Shown here: piece after piece, positions 8,033 to 16,883 of the stretch
How positions within the stretch are numbered: position 1 is the first letter of the stretch
How the letters are laid out: every line of letters begins with the position of its first letter
Source: DATCJA01 sp963734635
GTDB lineage: Bacteria > Acidobacteriota > Vicinamibacteria > Vicinamibacterales > UBA2999
Assembly (NCBI GenBank): GCA_963734635.1
Contig: CAVTIA010000003.1
Coordinates: 62,001 to 126,000 of the forward strand
Length of the DNA stretch: 64,000 bases
Direction: 5' to 3'
Notes under the pieces: generated by a model
The model's input: only the letters and a program-made list of their open reading frames with translations
What the model was told of the DNA's origin: nothing
Databases searched by the model: none
Made by a program: the position numbers and the translations under genes

Positions 8033-11000
8033 ATGCCCATGGGTCGCTGGCGAGCGGGGTTGTTCGTGGTCGTATCGTTCATGGTCTTGCTGCCGTCTGT
8101 CGCACAGGCGCAGAGCAGCATCGCCGGGACTGTCCGTGACAGTTCCGGGGCGGTGCTGCCCGGCGTCACCGTCGAAGCGGCGAGTCCTGCATTGATCGAA
8201 AAAGTCCGCGTCGTCGTTACCGACGGGCAAGGGGTGTACCGCATCGTCGATTTGCGACCGGGCCCGTACACCGTCACCTTCACACTCACTGGATTCAACA
8301 CATTCAGACGCACGGGCATCGAGCTGCGCGCGGAGTTCACCGCAGCTGTGGACGCCGAGCTTCAGCTCGGCACGGTGGAAGAAACGATCACGGTAACAGG
8401 TGAAGCGCCGCTGGTCGACACGCGCAGCGCGCGCGCGCAGACGCAGTATGAGGCGGAAACGCTGCAGGCGCTGCCCGGATCGGGTCGGCTATCGACCCTC
8501 ATTTCGGTGATGCCCGGCGCGGTCATGAACAACGAGGGCGATCGCGCGCTCGGCAACTTGAGCGACCGATCGCAGACGCGGTTCGCGATCCATGGCGCGC
8601 CGAACGCGCAGCCGGTGATCGACGGCATGAACACCGAGATGGCCGCGTCGAATACCGGCGTGTTCGTCTGGTCTCAGGTCAACTTCCAGGAGGTCGTGGC
8701 GGAGACGAGCGGCATCGGCGCAGACCGTGACACCGGCGGCATGCAGCTGAACATGATTCCGCGCGACGGCGGCAACATCTTCTCCGGCATCGCGCAGCTC
8801 GCATACTCGGGCCCGGACCTGCAGAGCAACAACATCGGCGACGAGCTGATCGCCCGAGGCCTCAGCGGCTCGACAGGGACTGCCGTCCATCAAGAAGTTC
8901 TACGACGTATCGGGTGGCGTCGGCGGTCCCGATCAGGCAGAACAAACTGTGGTTCTTCGGCTCCGCGCGCAAGAGCGTCACGCAGCAGTACGCGGCAGGT
9001 ATCTACTGGAACAAGCACACGCAGCCGGCGAGCATGCTTTACGAGCCTGACTTGAGCCGCCCGGCGCACAGCAACGACTTCTACCGCGACTACAGTCTCC
9101 GGCTGACGCTGCAGGCCACCGAGAAGCACAAGGTTGTCGTGGGTCGGTTCCTTCCAGGCGAACTGTAACTGCGTATATGCGCTGTTCCGTCCGCAGGGAG
9201 GCTCGCTCGTCACGCCAGAGGCGGCGACCGAGCACGCGTACGAGCCGGCCTTCAACGTCACGGGCACATGGACGTACCCGGCCACCAACCGAATGCTCCT
9301 CATGGTCGCGGCGCGGCGCGAATCACATCACGCAGACGAACAGGCGTGGCGCGGGCGTCGACGAAAACAGCATCCAGATCACGGAACAGTCGCTTGACCT
9401 GAAGTACGGCGCTGCGTACGGCCCGACCGCCGGCGGTTCGTCATACTCGAGCCTGCCGCGCCGCCAGTACCACCAGCAGCTCTCGGTCACGTACGTCACC
9501 GGGATCGCACAGCTTCAAGAGCGGCCTGAATATCCGGCAGGTCAAAACTGGCAATAACGAAAAGTACGGCGCCGATCTGTTCATGGCCAATCGGGCGATT
9601 CTCTACACGTTCAACAACCAGCGGCCAGTGTCATTGCAGCTGCTCGCGACGCCCGACTCATTTCGAGGAATCGGCGAACGACATCGCCGTCTACGCCCAG
9701 GATCAGTGGACGATTCGCCGGGTGACCCTGAATCTGGGTCTCCGCTACAACGACGTCGACATGTCGAGCCCCGAGCTGGTGCTCGCCGCCTGGTTTCTTC
9801 GTCGGTCGAGCGGAACGTGCCCGCTGCGGAGCACATTCCGCACTGGCGGAATCTCAGCCCACGTGTGGGCGCCGCGTATGACCTGTTCGGCGACGGCCGG
9901 ACGGCGATCAAGGGATCGCTGGGCATGTATCCGGACATCATCCGTGTGTCGCCGGCGAATCCCGCGAACCTGTTCTCGCTGACGACGAACAGGACGTGGA
10001 ACGACACCAGCTTCGGCGCCGGTGATCCGCGGAGCGGCAACTTCCGGCCCGACTGCGAGCTTCTCAATCCGGTGGCCAATGGCGAATGCGGCCGTGGTCC
10101 GATCAGAATTTCGGGCGGCCGCAGACTGTCGACGCGCAACGCGCCCGACTCGCTCGAGGGCTTCAACGAGCAGTTCCGCAACTGGCAGGCGTCGGTCAAC
10201 TTCCAGCACGAGTTGACGCAGGGTCTCGCGCTGAACGTCGGCTATTTCCGCACGTGGTACGGCGGTTTCCTCGCGACCGACAACGAGGCGGTGTCCGGCG
10301 CAGCGAACTTCGATTCGTTACTGCATCACCGCGCCGACCGATTCCCGGCTGCCGGGCGGCGGCGGGAATCAGATCTGCGGCCTGTACGACGTCAAGCCGG
10401 CGTTGTTCGGCCGCGTCGACAACCTGGTGACGCAGGCGTCGAACTACGGCGACAGCAGACGCAGGTGTTCAACGGCTTCGATCTCACGCTCAACGGGCGA
10501 TTCGGCCAGGGGGGTCAGTTCTCCGGCGGCCTGAGCGTCGGGCGCACGGTCACTGACAACTGCTTCCTGAACGACAATCCGTCGGTGACCACCGCCGCGT
10601 TTCTCAACGTGCTCGCGTTGCCTGCCACGTCGACCGTCCCGCGCAACTCCGAGTTCTGCCACGTGGCGCCGCCATGGTCGTCGGGCACGCAGCTGAAGTT
10701 CCTGGCGGTCTATCCGCTGCCGTGGGATTTCGAGACCAGCGCTATCTTCCAGAACAGCCCGGGCATCCCGATTACGGCGAGCTACGTCGTCGACCAACGC
10801 GCAGGTGCGAGAGACGCTCGGCCGGAACCTGGCGGCGTGCCCAAGCCAGACGGTGGCCACGTGCACGCAGACGGTCCGCACGGAGCTCATACCGCCGAAC
10901 ACGGTGTTCGAGCCGCGGCTGACGCAGGTCGATCTGCGAGTGTCGCGGCTGTTCCGGCTCGGGCCGACGACGCGCCTGCGGGGCATCTCGACATCTACAA

Positions 11001-11118
11001 CGTCTTCAACGCGAGCAGCGTGCTCAGCATGACCCCGACATACGGGGCGGCATGGCAGAACGTCGCTTATGCTCTCAGTGCACGGTTGTTGAGAATCGGC
11101 GCGCAGCTTGATTTTTAG
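8033..11118 (+). pseudogene. TonB-dependent receptor (Oar-like), paralogue of the 818 gene, broken by about 13 frameshifts
   Basis: A Shine-Dalgarno-like AAGGGGGAG precedes ATG 8033 (ATG 8039 is possible). The signal peptide ends in VAQAQ. The carboxypeptidase-regulatory-like domain (AGTVRDSSGAVLPGVTVEA) and plug are intact to about 8880. From there the receptor sequence, aligned by eye to the 818 copy, jumps between frames near 8885, 8930, 9155, 9318, 9503, 9660, 9800, 10092, 10135, 10319, 10450, 10793 and 10985. The sequence ends with the barrel terminus QLDF at 11118. Protein similarity is high within every frame segment and few stops have accumulated. Many indels with so little substitution decay suggest sequence error or very recent inactivation. 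Full length would be about 1025 residues. Confidence 0.8.
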
Positions 11119-11159
11119 GTATCCATCCGCGAGTGAGCGGGGAAGGTAGAGGGGACGTA

Positions 11160-12048
11160 ATGAGCAAACGGTCGATAGGCTTACTCGCCGTTGCGGGAGT
11201 TGTCGTGGCGGCTGCGCTCTGGTTCACCGTCGCCGTGCCAGGGCAGGGATCGTCGTCCGGCGGTGGCGCGCACCGAGGACGGAAAGCCGAATCTGAACGG
11301 CATCTGGCAGTCGTTCACGACGGCCAACTGGAACATCGAGGCGCATTCGGCCGAGGCGGGGCCACGTCCCGAGTTAATGGGCGCCTACGGCGCCCAGCCG
11401 GGCGGCATGAGCATCATCGTCGACGGTGATGGCACCATTCCGTACAAACCCGAGGCGCTGGCCGAACGTGATACGAACTTCAAGAACAGGATGACGCCGA
11501 AGATCACGAACGATCCGAACCGCTTCGACAGCGGCGATCCGGAGCTGCAGTGCTTCCGGCCGGGCGTGCCGCGCGCGAACTACATGCCGTTCCCGTTCCA
11601 GATATTCCAGGACCAGAACCAGATCCTGGTTGTCTACGAATACAAGTGGTCCATGCGGCAGATCCACGTCGATCCGCAGATGGAAGCGCCTGTGGATTCG
11701 TGGATGGGATGGTCGAACGGCAAATGGGAGGGCGACACGCTCGTCGTCGACGTCCGCGGCTTCAACGGGTACTCCTGGTTCGATCGCGCGGGCAACTATG
11801 CGACCGACATGCTCCACGTCGTCGAACGCTGGACGCCGCAGGGGCCGAATCATCTGATGTACGAGGCAACCATCGAAGACCCGAACGTCTTCACGCGGCC
11901 GTGGAAAATCAGCTTCCCGATGTACCGCCGCCTCGAGCCCAATGCTCAGCTGATTGAGTTCAACTGCGTCCCGTTTGTCGAACAACTGCTGTACGACCCG
12001 CTGGGACTTTACTTCCCACCTGGGACGCGGCCCGACGAGGAGCGCTAG
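11160..12048 (+). CDS. secreted protein of unknown function, family B, frameshifted near the N-terminus
   Basis: ATG 11160 follows GGAAGGTAGAGGGGA. The signal peptide (SIGLLAVAGVVVAAALWFTVAVPGQ) is in one frame. The mature family B sequence (ARTEDGKPNLNGIWQSF, MPFPFQIFQDQNQILVVYEY, DSWMGWSNGKWEGDTLVVDV, EATIEDPNVFTRPWKISFPM) is in the next, ending at TAG 12046-12048. One extra base near 11255-11265 explains the shift. It is closely related to the 4033 gene and occupies the same position after a TonB receptor. Its stop codon overlaps the Shine-Dalgarno of the next gene, so the two are probably cotranscribed. Confidence 0.75.
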
Positions 12049-12060
12049 GAGGTCATGCAA

Positions 12061-13218
12061 ATGCGGATTGCGATCGTGCGCAAGTTGTTTGTACTGGCGC
12101 TTGTTGCCGTTGCAGCAGCGTCGATGGCTGTCCTGATGGCGCAAGCGCCGGCGTCGGGCGCAAAGCCGCTCGCCCAGGAGTTGACGAACACGGACGCCGC
12201 CATCAAGGCCGCGGCGGAACTCGCGAAGCGTGAGGCGGCGACGAAGAATTACGCCGTGCCACGCACACCGTGGGGCGATCCGGATCTGCGTGGCGTGTAC
12301 TTGACTGCCACGTACACACCGCTCCAGCGTCCTCCAGCGCTGGCGAACAAGCCGTTGTTCACCGAGGAAGAGGCGGTTGCCGAGTTCAAGCGGGCGGTGG
12401 AGGCCGACGCAGAAGTCGATCCCCGAACCGTCCACTACGATTGGAAGGAATACAGCATGGATGCGTGGCAGGGCGGGGCAAGACCCAACCTGCGCACATC
12501 GCTCATCGTCGATCCTCCCGACGGGCGGCTCCCTCCGAACACCCCTGAGGCGCAAAAACGCCGCGAAGCCGCTCAGGCGGCCGCCAAGCAAAGGAACCCG
12601 GCGGCCGGCATTCGGACGTTCGGCAATACCTACACGCGGTGCGTTCTTGGGCTTGGCGCGATCCCGCTGATGCGCGGAGGCAACCCGGGTGCGGAGTCGG
12701 CTGCTGCGGCTGCGGGCGTGACCGCCGAGGTGCAGATCTTCCAGAGCCCCGGCTTCGTGACGCTCGTCATGCAGTCGAACAACGATGTGCGGATTATTCC
12801 GGTCGACGGACGGCCGCACCTGTCCAACAAGGTCCGGCACTGGTTTGGCGACTCCCGCGGCCGGTGGGAGGGGAACACGCTGGTGGTGGAAACGACCAAT
12901 TTCAAGGACCGAAGGCCGGCGGTCAATTTCCAGGGTGCGACCGACGCCCTAACGGTGGTGGAGCGATTCACACGAATAGCCCCCAATACGATGCGGTACC
13001 AGTACACTATGACGGATCCTGCGACGTGGGCCCGCCCGTGGTCGGTGGACTCGGAAATGCCGCTCGTGGAACCGAATCTGATTTACGAGTTCGCGTGTCA
13101 CGAGCAGAATTACGGTGTGATTAACGTCGTCCGAGGGACACAGATCCGGGAGCGTGAGGCCATAGCGGCTGGACGGCCGATTGGCGGCGGCGGTCGTGGT
13201 GGCGGCGGCGGCGAATAG
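12061..13218 (+). CDS. secreted protein of unknown function, family A (PWGDPDLRGVY)
   Basis: Two ATGs compete. AGGAGG at 12047-12052 is only 2 bases from ATG 12055 but 8 bases from ATG 12061, so 12061 is preferred. A signal peptide (IVRKLFVLALVAVAAASMAVLMAQ) is followed by NTDAAIKAAAELAKREA, PRTPWGDPDLRGVY, VHYDWKEYSMDAWQGGARPNL, LIVDPPDGRLPP, FGNTYTRCVLG, IFQSPGFVTLVMQSNNDVRI, DSRGRWEGNTLVVETTNF, NFQGATDALTVVERFTR and YEFACHEQNYGVINVVRG, ending in a Gly-rich tail. It is an intact 385-residue copy and the nearest relative of the 13244 gene, apparently a tandem duplicate. Function unknown. Confidence 0.8.
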   Translation: MRIAIVRKLFVLALVAVAAASMAVLMAQAPASGAKPLAQELTNTDAAIKAAAELAKREAATKNYAVPRTPWGDPDLRGVYLTATYTPLQRPPALANKPLFTEEEAVAEFKRAVEADAEVDPRTVHYDWKEYSMDAWQGGARPNLRTSLIVDPPDGRLPPNTPEAQKRREAAQAAAKQRNPAAGIRTFGNTYTRCVLGLGAIPLMRGGNPGAESAAAAAGVTAEVQIFQSPGFVTLVMQSNNDVRIIPVDGRPHLSNKVRHWFGDSRGRWEGNTLVVETTNFKDRRPAVNFQGATDALTVVERFTRIAPNTMRYQYTMTDPATWARPWSVDSEMPLVEPNLIYEFACHEQNYGVINVVRGTQIREREAIAAGRPIGGGGRGGGGGE

Positions 13219-13243
13219 GAATAGTACCGAGAGGAGCACCATT

Positions 13244-14384
13244 ATGCGGACTCGGATGCTCACGGCCTGCACCGCCTTGGCACTCATGGGTGTGCTGGCC
13301 GCAGGCGCGGTGGTCCTGACGGCGCAGCAGGGGTCGGGCGGGGCGGTTGCGCAGACCGCTACCGACACTGAAGCAGCGATCAAGGCCGCGGCAGAGACGG
13401 CACGCAAGGAGGCGGAGGCGCTCAAGAACTGGACGCCATCGCGCACCGCGTGGGGCGATCCCGATCTGCGCGGCGTGTGGCATCTCGCCACGTATACGCC
13501 GCTTCAACGTCCTGCCGAACTGGGTGAGAAGGCGTTCTACACCGACGAAGAAGCGCTGAAGGTTTTCAAGCAGCGAGTCGAGCAGGACGCGGAGGTCGAT
13601 CCGCGAACCGTTCACTACGACTGGAAGGAATACGGGATGGACGGCTGGCAGGGAGGCGCCCGGCCGAATCTGCGTACGTCACTCATCGTGGAGCCCTCGA
13701 ACGGCCGACTGCCTTCGCGGACCCCGGAGTGGGAGCAGCGTCAGGCGGCCCGAGCCGCGGCAGCAAAGCTCCGGGATCCCGCGGCCGGCATCCAGACCTT
13801 CGGCAACACTTACACGCGGTGCGTCCTCGGCAACGGAGCGATACCGCTCGTGCGCGGCGGCAATCCCGGTGGAGAAGGCTCCGCCGCCGGTGTCACAGCG
13901 GAGGCGCAGTTCTTCCAGAGCCCTGGCTACGTGACGATCGTGACGCAGTCGAACAATGACATCCGGATCATCCCGCTGGATGGCCGCCGGCATCTGCCCG
14001 ATAAGATCCGACAGTGGTACGGTGACGCACGCGGCCGCTGGGAGGGAAACACGCTGGTGGTCGAGACCACGAACTTCAACGACCGCTCGCCGGCGCAAAA
14101 CTTCCAGGGGGCGACGGATGCGTTGCAGGTAGTCGAGCGGTTTACACGCGTCGGTCCCAACACATTGAAGTACCAGGTACACGATGACCGACCCGAAGGC
14201 CTGGACGGGCGCTTGGCGGGTTGAGGCAGAGATGCCGCGGGTCGATCCCTCGGTGATCTTCGAGTTCGCGTGTCACGAGCAGAACTACGGGGTGATCAAC
14301 GTGGTCCGGGGCACGCAGCTCCGGGAGCGTGAAGCCGCGGCCAGAGGAGGGTCGGCGAGGGCCAGGCCGGCTGGCGGCGAATAG
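13244..14384 (+). CDS. secreted protein of unknown function, family A, frameshifted near the C-terminus
   Basis: ATG 13244 follows GAGAGGAGC at 13230-13238. The signal peptide is LTACTALALMGVLAAGAVVLTAQQ. It has the same motif order as the 12061 gene, including FGNTYTRCVLGNGAIPL and NFQGATDALQVVERFTR. At 14172-14178 the sequence CAGGTACACGATGACC has one G too many compared with the expected YTMTDP coding. Removing a G at 14176-14177 joins the frame to MTDPKAWTGAWRVEAEMP and YEFACHEQNYGVINVVRG, ending at TAG 14382-14384. Uncorrected, the frame ends at 14224. This looks like a homopolymer error or a very recent mutation. Confidence 0.75.
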
Positions 14385-14431
14385 GCTATGTTCCTGACGG
14401 TGGATAGACAAACGAGAGGAAGGAGTACCAG

Positions 14432-14857
14432 ATGCGGATCACTGTAAGGGTCGTGGGCGTACTTGCTGCGGTTGGCCTTCTGGCTGCGGTACCGCTCAGC
14501 GCGCATCACTCGTTCGCGGCGGCGTTTGACGAGAACAAGCCGGTCAACCTGCAGGGGACGGTCACCAAGGTCGAACTGGTGAATCCCCACGCGTGGATCT
14601 GGCTCGACGTCAAGGGCGCGGACGGCAAGGTTTTGAACTGGGGTATCGAAGGTGGGCCCCCCACGAATCTCTTGCGGAACGGCATCACCAAGAACAGTCT
14701 GCCGGTGGGCAGCCAGGTCAAAGTGTTCGCCTATCAGGCCAAGAGTGGAGAGCCCAAGGGCGTCGGCGTGTTCGTCGAGTACCTCGACGGCCGCAAGGTG
14801 TTCATGGGCGGCTCGGCTCCGGGTGCGGACGGCAACACGACCAACCAGAACCGGTAG
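14432..14857 (+). CDS. DUF6152-type small secreted protein
   Basis: ATG 14432 follows AGAGGAAGGAG at 14415-14425. A signal peptide (ITVRVVGVLAAVGLLAAVPLSA) precedes HHSFAAAFDENKPVNL, GTVTKVELVNPHAWIWLDVK and IEGGPPTNLLRNGITKNSL. It is 141 residues and intact. It is the DUF6152 copy of the second module and is followed by two coupled membrane proteins. Confidence 0.8.
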   Translation: MRITVRVVGVLAAVGLLAAVPLSAHHSFAAAFDENKPVNLQGTVTKVELVNPHAWIWLDVKGADGKVLNWGIEGGPPTNLLRNGITKNSLPVGSQVKVFAYQAKSGEPKGVGVFVEYLDGRKVFMGGSAPGADGNTTNQNR

Positions 14858-14895
14858 GATCGAGCCGGGACTGATTCCGCGGCCGGCCCCGGCCT

Positions 14896-15402
14896 TTGGT
14901 GTCTTTGATCGAACTGTGTGAATGGCTGGGGAACACTCCGTGGAGCATCGCGCTCCATGAGTCGCGCTACGCCTTTCTGGTCGTCCTGACGATACACGTA
15001 CTTACGCTGTCCGTGTTTGTCGGGACGGCCCTGATGATCGACCTGCGGCTGCTGGGCGCAACGATGGTGCGTGTGCCCGCGTCGCAGGTCATCGGGCGAC
15101 TGGTGCCCTGGAGCGCGGCAGGACTGATCCTGATGCTCACTTCAGGTGCGCTCCTGTTTTATGCGGCACCCCTCGCCAAGTACCAGAACGTCTTCTTTCG
15201 ATTGAAGATGGCGGCTCTGCTCCTGGCGCTTCTGAACGCCTGGTTCTTTCATCACACCGTCTATCGCCGAATCGCTGACTGGGATCGAGATGCAGTGCCG
15301 CCGCGGTACGCGCGAGTGGCAGGCGCCCTGTCGCTGGTATTGTGGATCGTCATCATCACGGCGGGGCGGATGATGGCGTACCAGGACTATTGGTTCAACT
15401 GA
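14896..15402 (+). CDS. four-helix integral membrane protein (DUF6644-like)
   Basis: The start is uncertain: TTG 14896, GTG 14899 and TTG 14905 are all in frame and none has a strong ribosome site. The protein of about 165 residues has hydrophobic segments near residues 22-45, 70-92, 98-118 and 140-160. It also has short conserved pieces (HESRYAFLVVLTIHVLTLSVFVGTALMIDLRLLG, FRLKMAALLLALLNAWFFH). From memory this resembles DUF6644, often found near DUF6152 genes. It overlaps the next gene by one base, and the two proteins resemble each other, so they may form a heterodimer in the inner membrane. Confidence 0.7.
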   Translation: MVSLIELCEWLGNTPWSIALHESRYAFLVVLTIHVLTLSVFVGTALMIDLRLLGATMVRVPASQVIGRLVPWSAAGLILMLTSGALLFYAAPLAKYQNVFFRLKMAALLLALLNAWFFHHTVYRRIADWDRDAVPPRYARVAGALSLVLWIVIITAGRMMAYQDYWFN

Positions 15403-15875
15403 TGATCCTGGAATTCTGCCGCTGGATTCAGTATTCGGCCCCCTTGGTCGCGATGCGCGACTCGCCCTGGGTCTTTCCTGTCATCGCGACGATTCATCTG
15501 ATCGGACTCACCATGATCGGCGGCGCCGTGCTGCTCGTCGATCTCCGCCTGCTGGGACTGGGATTGCGACATCAGCCGGTGGCACTGCTGGCGCGCGACG
15601 CGGAGAAGTGGCTTCTGCGCGGCCTTGTCGTGGCGATGTCGACGGGAATCCTCCTCTTCATGTGCTTCGCCACGAAGTACTACTACCTCACGTTTTTCTG
15701 GGTGAAGATGGCCGCCCTGATCGTCGTGGTCGCACTGACCTTTTCGGTCCGGCGGCGGATCACCGCGGCCGATGACACGCAGCTCAATCCCGCAACGGGA
15801 AGGTTAGTGGCCGTGGTCTCGCTGACGCTCTGGACGACCGTCGCGCTCGGCGGACGCTACATCGGGTTCCCGTGA
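15402..15875 (+). CDS. four-helix integral membrane protein, paired with the preceding gene
   Basis: ATG 15402 shares its A with the upstream TGA (15400-15402), which indicates translational coupling. The 157-residue protein has four hydrophobic segments and repeats the pattern of its neighbour: FPVIATIHLIGLTMIGGAVLLVDLRLLGLG and FWVKMAALIVVVALTF. The LVDLRLLG motif matches MIDLRLLG in the upstream protein. It probably arose by tandem duplication. Function unknown; the DUF6644-like name is from memory. Confidence 0.7.
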   Translation: MILEFCRWIQYSAPLVAMRDSPWVFPVIATIHLIGLTMIGGAVLLVDLRLLGLGLRHQPVALLARDAEKWLLRGLVVAMSTGILLFMCFATKYYYLTFFWVKMAALIVVVALTFSVRRRITAADDTQLNPATGRLVAVVSLTLWTTVALGGRYIGFP

Positions 15876-15910
15876 GACCGGAAGCCTGCTCCTTCGAATT
15901 CGCTCAATGA

Positions 15911-15958
15911 GAGCGGAAGCCTGAAGGCTTCCGACGCAGGGCGGGCCTTTACGGCCCT
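15911..15958. repeat. two hairpins between convergent genes, possible bidirectional terminator
   Basis: The arms CGGAAGCC and GGCTTCCG enclose TGAA at 15914-15933, and AGGGC...GGGCC and GGCCCT enclose a TTTAC loop at 15938-15958. They lie between a + strand and a - strand gene that converge. They belong to the REP-like family seen throughout the window. Confidence 0.65.
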
Positions 15959-15961
15959 CTT

Positions 15962-16708
15962 CTATCGACCAGGTGCAGGTGCCTGCGGCGTTGCTGCCGG
16001 TCCGCCGCCGCGGCCGCCCCCCTGACCCGTCCGACCAGGTTGTGCCGGAAAGTCCTTCGACCACTCGCCGTACAGGTTCGAGTAGACCGACTGATACCGA
16101 ACGCCGCGTCCCTCCTCATCGACGTAGCCCATCGACTGCTGGAACAAGCCCGGCGGCGGATAGTTCCCCGGCACGGTGCCCTCGACGATGTATAGCCGGT
16201 TCTTGTGCATGGAGATGTGCGCGAAGGTCCTCGACTGGTCGGAGTTGTTAGTCAACTGGAGCTCGATGCCTTCGACCAGGTCCTGCCATGCCCACGCGAG
16301 GTGCGTGACCTTGGCGTCGCGCTTGATGAAGTTGTACATCGCATGCAGCAGTGCGCCACCGAGCTCTTCCTTCCAGTAGCCCCGGCCTGCGTTGGCGAGG
16401 CCGCACGAGCGTTCGTCTCCGAAGCTCGTGGGGCACGTTTTCTTTGCCCGCTCGTCGGCGATCTTTTGAATGTCGCGGTAATCGGCGACGGTAATCGAAT
16501 AGCGGTCGGGACCGCGGACGACCGAGTAGACGCGCGCGGGCAAATCCGCGCCGTACTCCGACTTGAAGGTCGTGGTGGTGACGGTCGGCTGGCCCGGGAA
16601 GTCCACCCGGAAGCCATCCTCTTTATTGATGTACTCGGTCCAGTCCTGGGCGAATGCGGATGAAGACAGAAGGACGATCGACGCAGAAATCAACGCTCTT
16701 AGAGGCAT
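15962..16708 (-). CDS. secreted protein of unknown function (EYxxxEDGFxVxFP family)
   Basis: ATG at 16708 is chosen because GGGAGTG lies just upstream and a signal peptide follows (PLRALISASIVLLSSSAFAQ); the longer frame to 16825 looks non-coding. The mature protein of 248 residues begins DWTEYINKEDGFRVDFPGQPTV and contains YGADLPARVYSVV, RYSITVADYRDIQKIADERAKKTC, HISMHKNRLYIVEGTVPGNYPPPGLFQQSMGYVDEEG and a Gly/Pro/Ala-rich tail. A paralogue is at 22702 and a fragment of a third at 23482. I do not recognise a named family. Confidence 0.75.
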   Translation of the reverse strand: MPLRALISASIVLLSSSAFAQDWTEYINKEDGFRVDFPGQPTVTTTTFKSEYGADLPARVYSVVRGPDRYSITVADYRDIQKIADERAKKTCPTSFGDERSCGLANAGRGYWKEELGGALLHAMYNFIKRDAKVTHLAWAWQDLVEGIELQLTNNSDQSRTFAHISMHKNRLYIVEGTVPGNYPPPGLFQQSMGYVDEEGRGVRYQSVYSNLYGEWSKDFPAQPGRTGQGGGRGGGPAATPQAPAPGR

Positions 16709-16883
16709 GTTGAACACTCCCGGCGGCGGTAATGTTGCCAGAACCTGACGTTTGCGCCAAGCAATCTGAGGTCGTTCGCGTGCCTTTTCCAAGTACACCG
16801 TGGACATTCTTACACTGGCTGACACTGGCGCCGGTCGGTAACTTCCTGATCCGATTGAATTTGTTCAGAAAATCACGACCCGC

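Noticed and set aside
11374..12840. Long open frame on the - strand (about 488 codons) opposite the secreted family genes
   Set aside because: It spans two + strand genes with signal peptides and ribosome sites; the translation is Arg/His-rich and shows no domain. High GC makes long antisense frames common.
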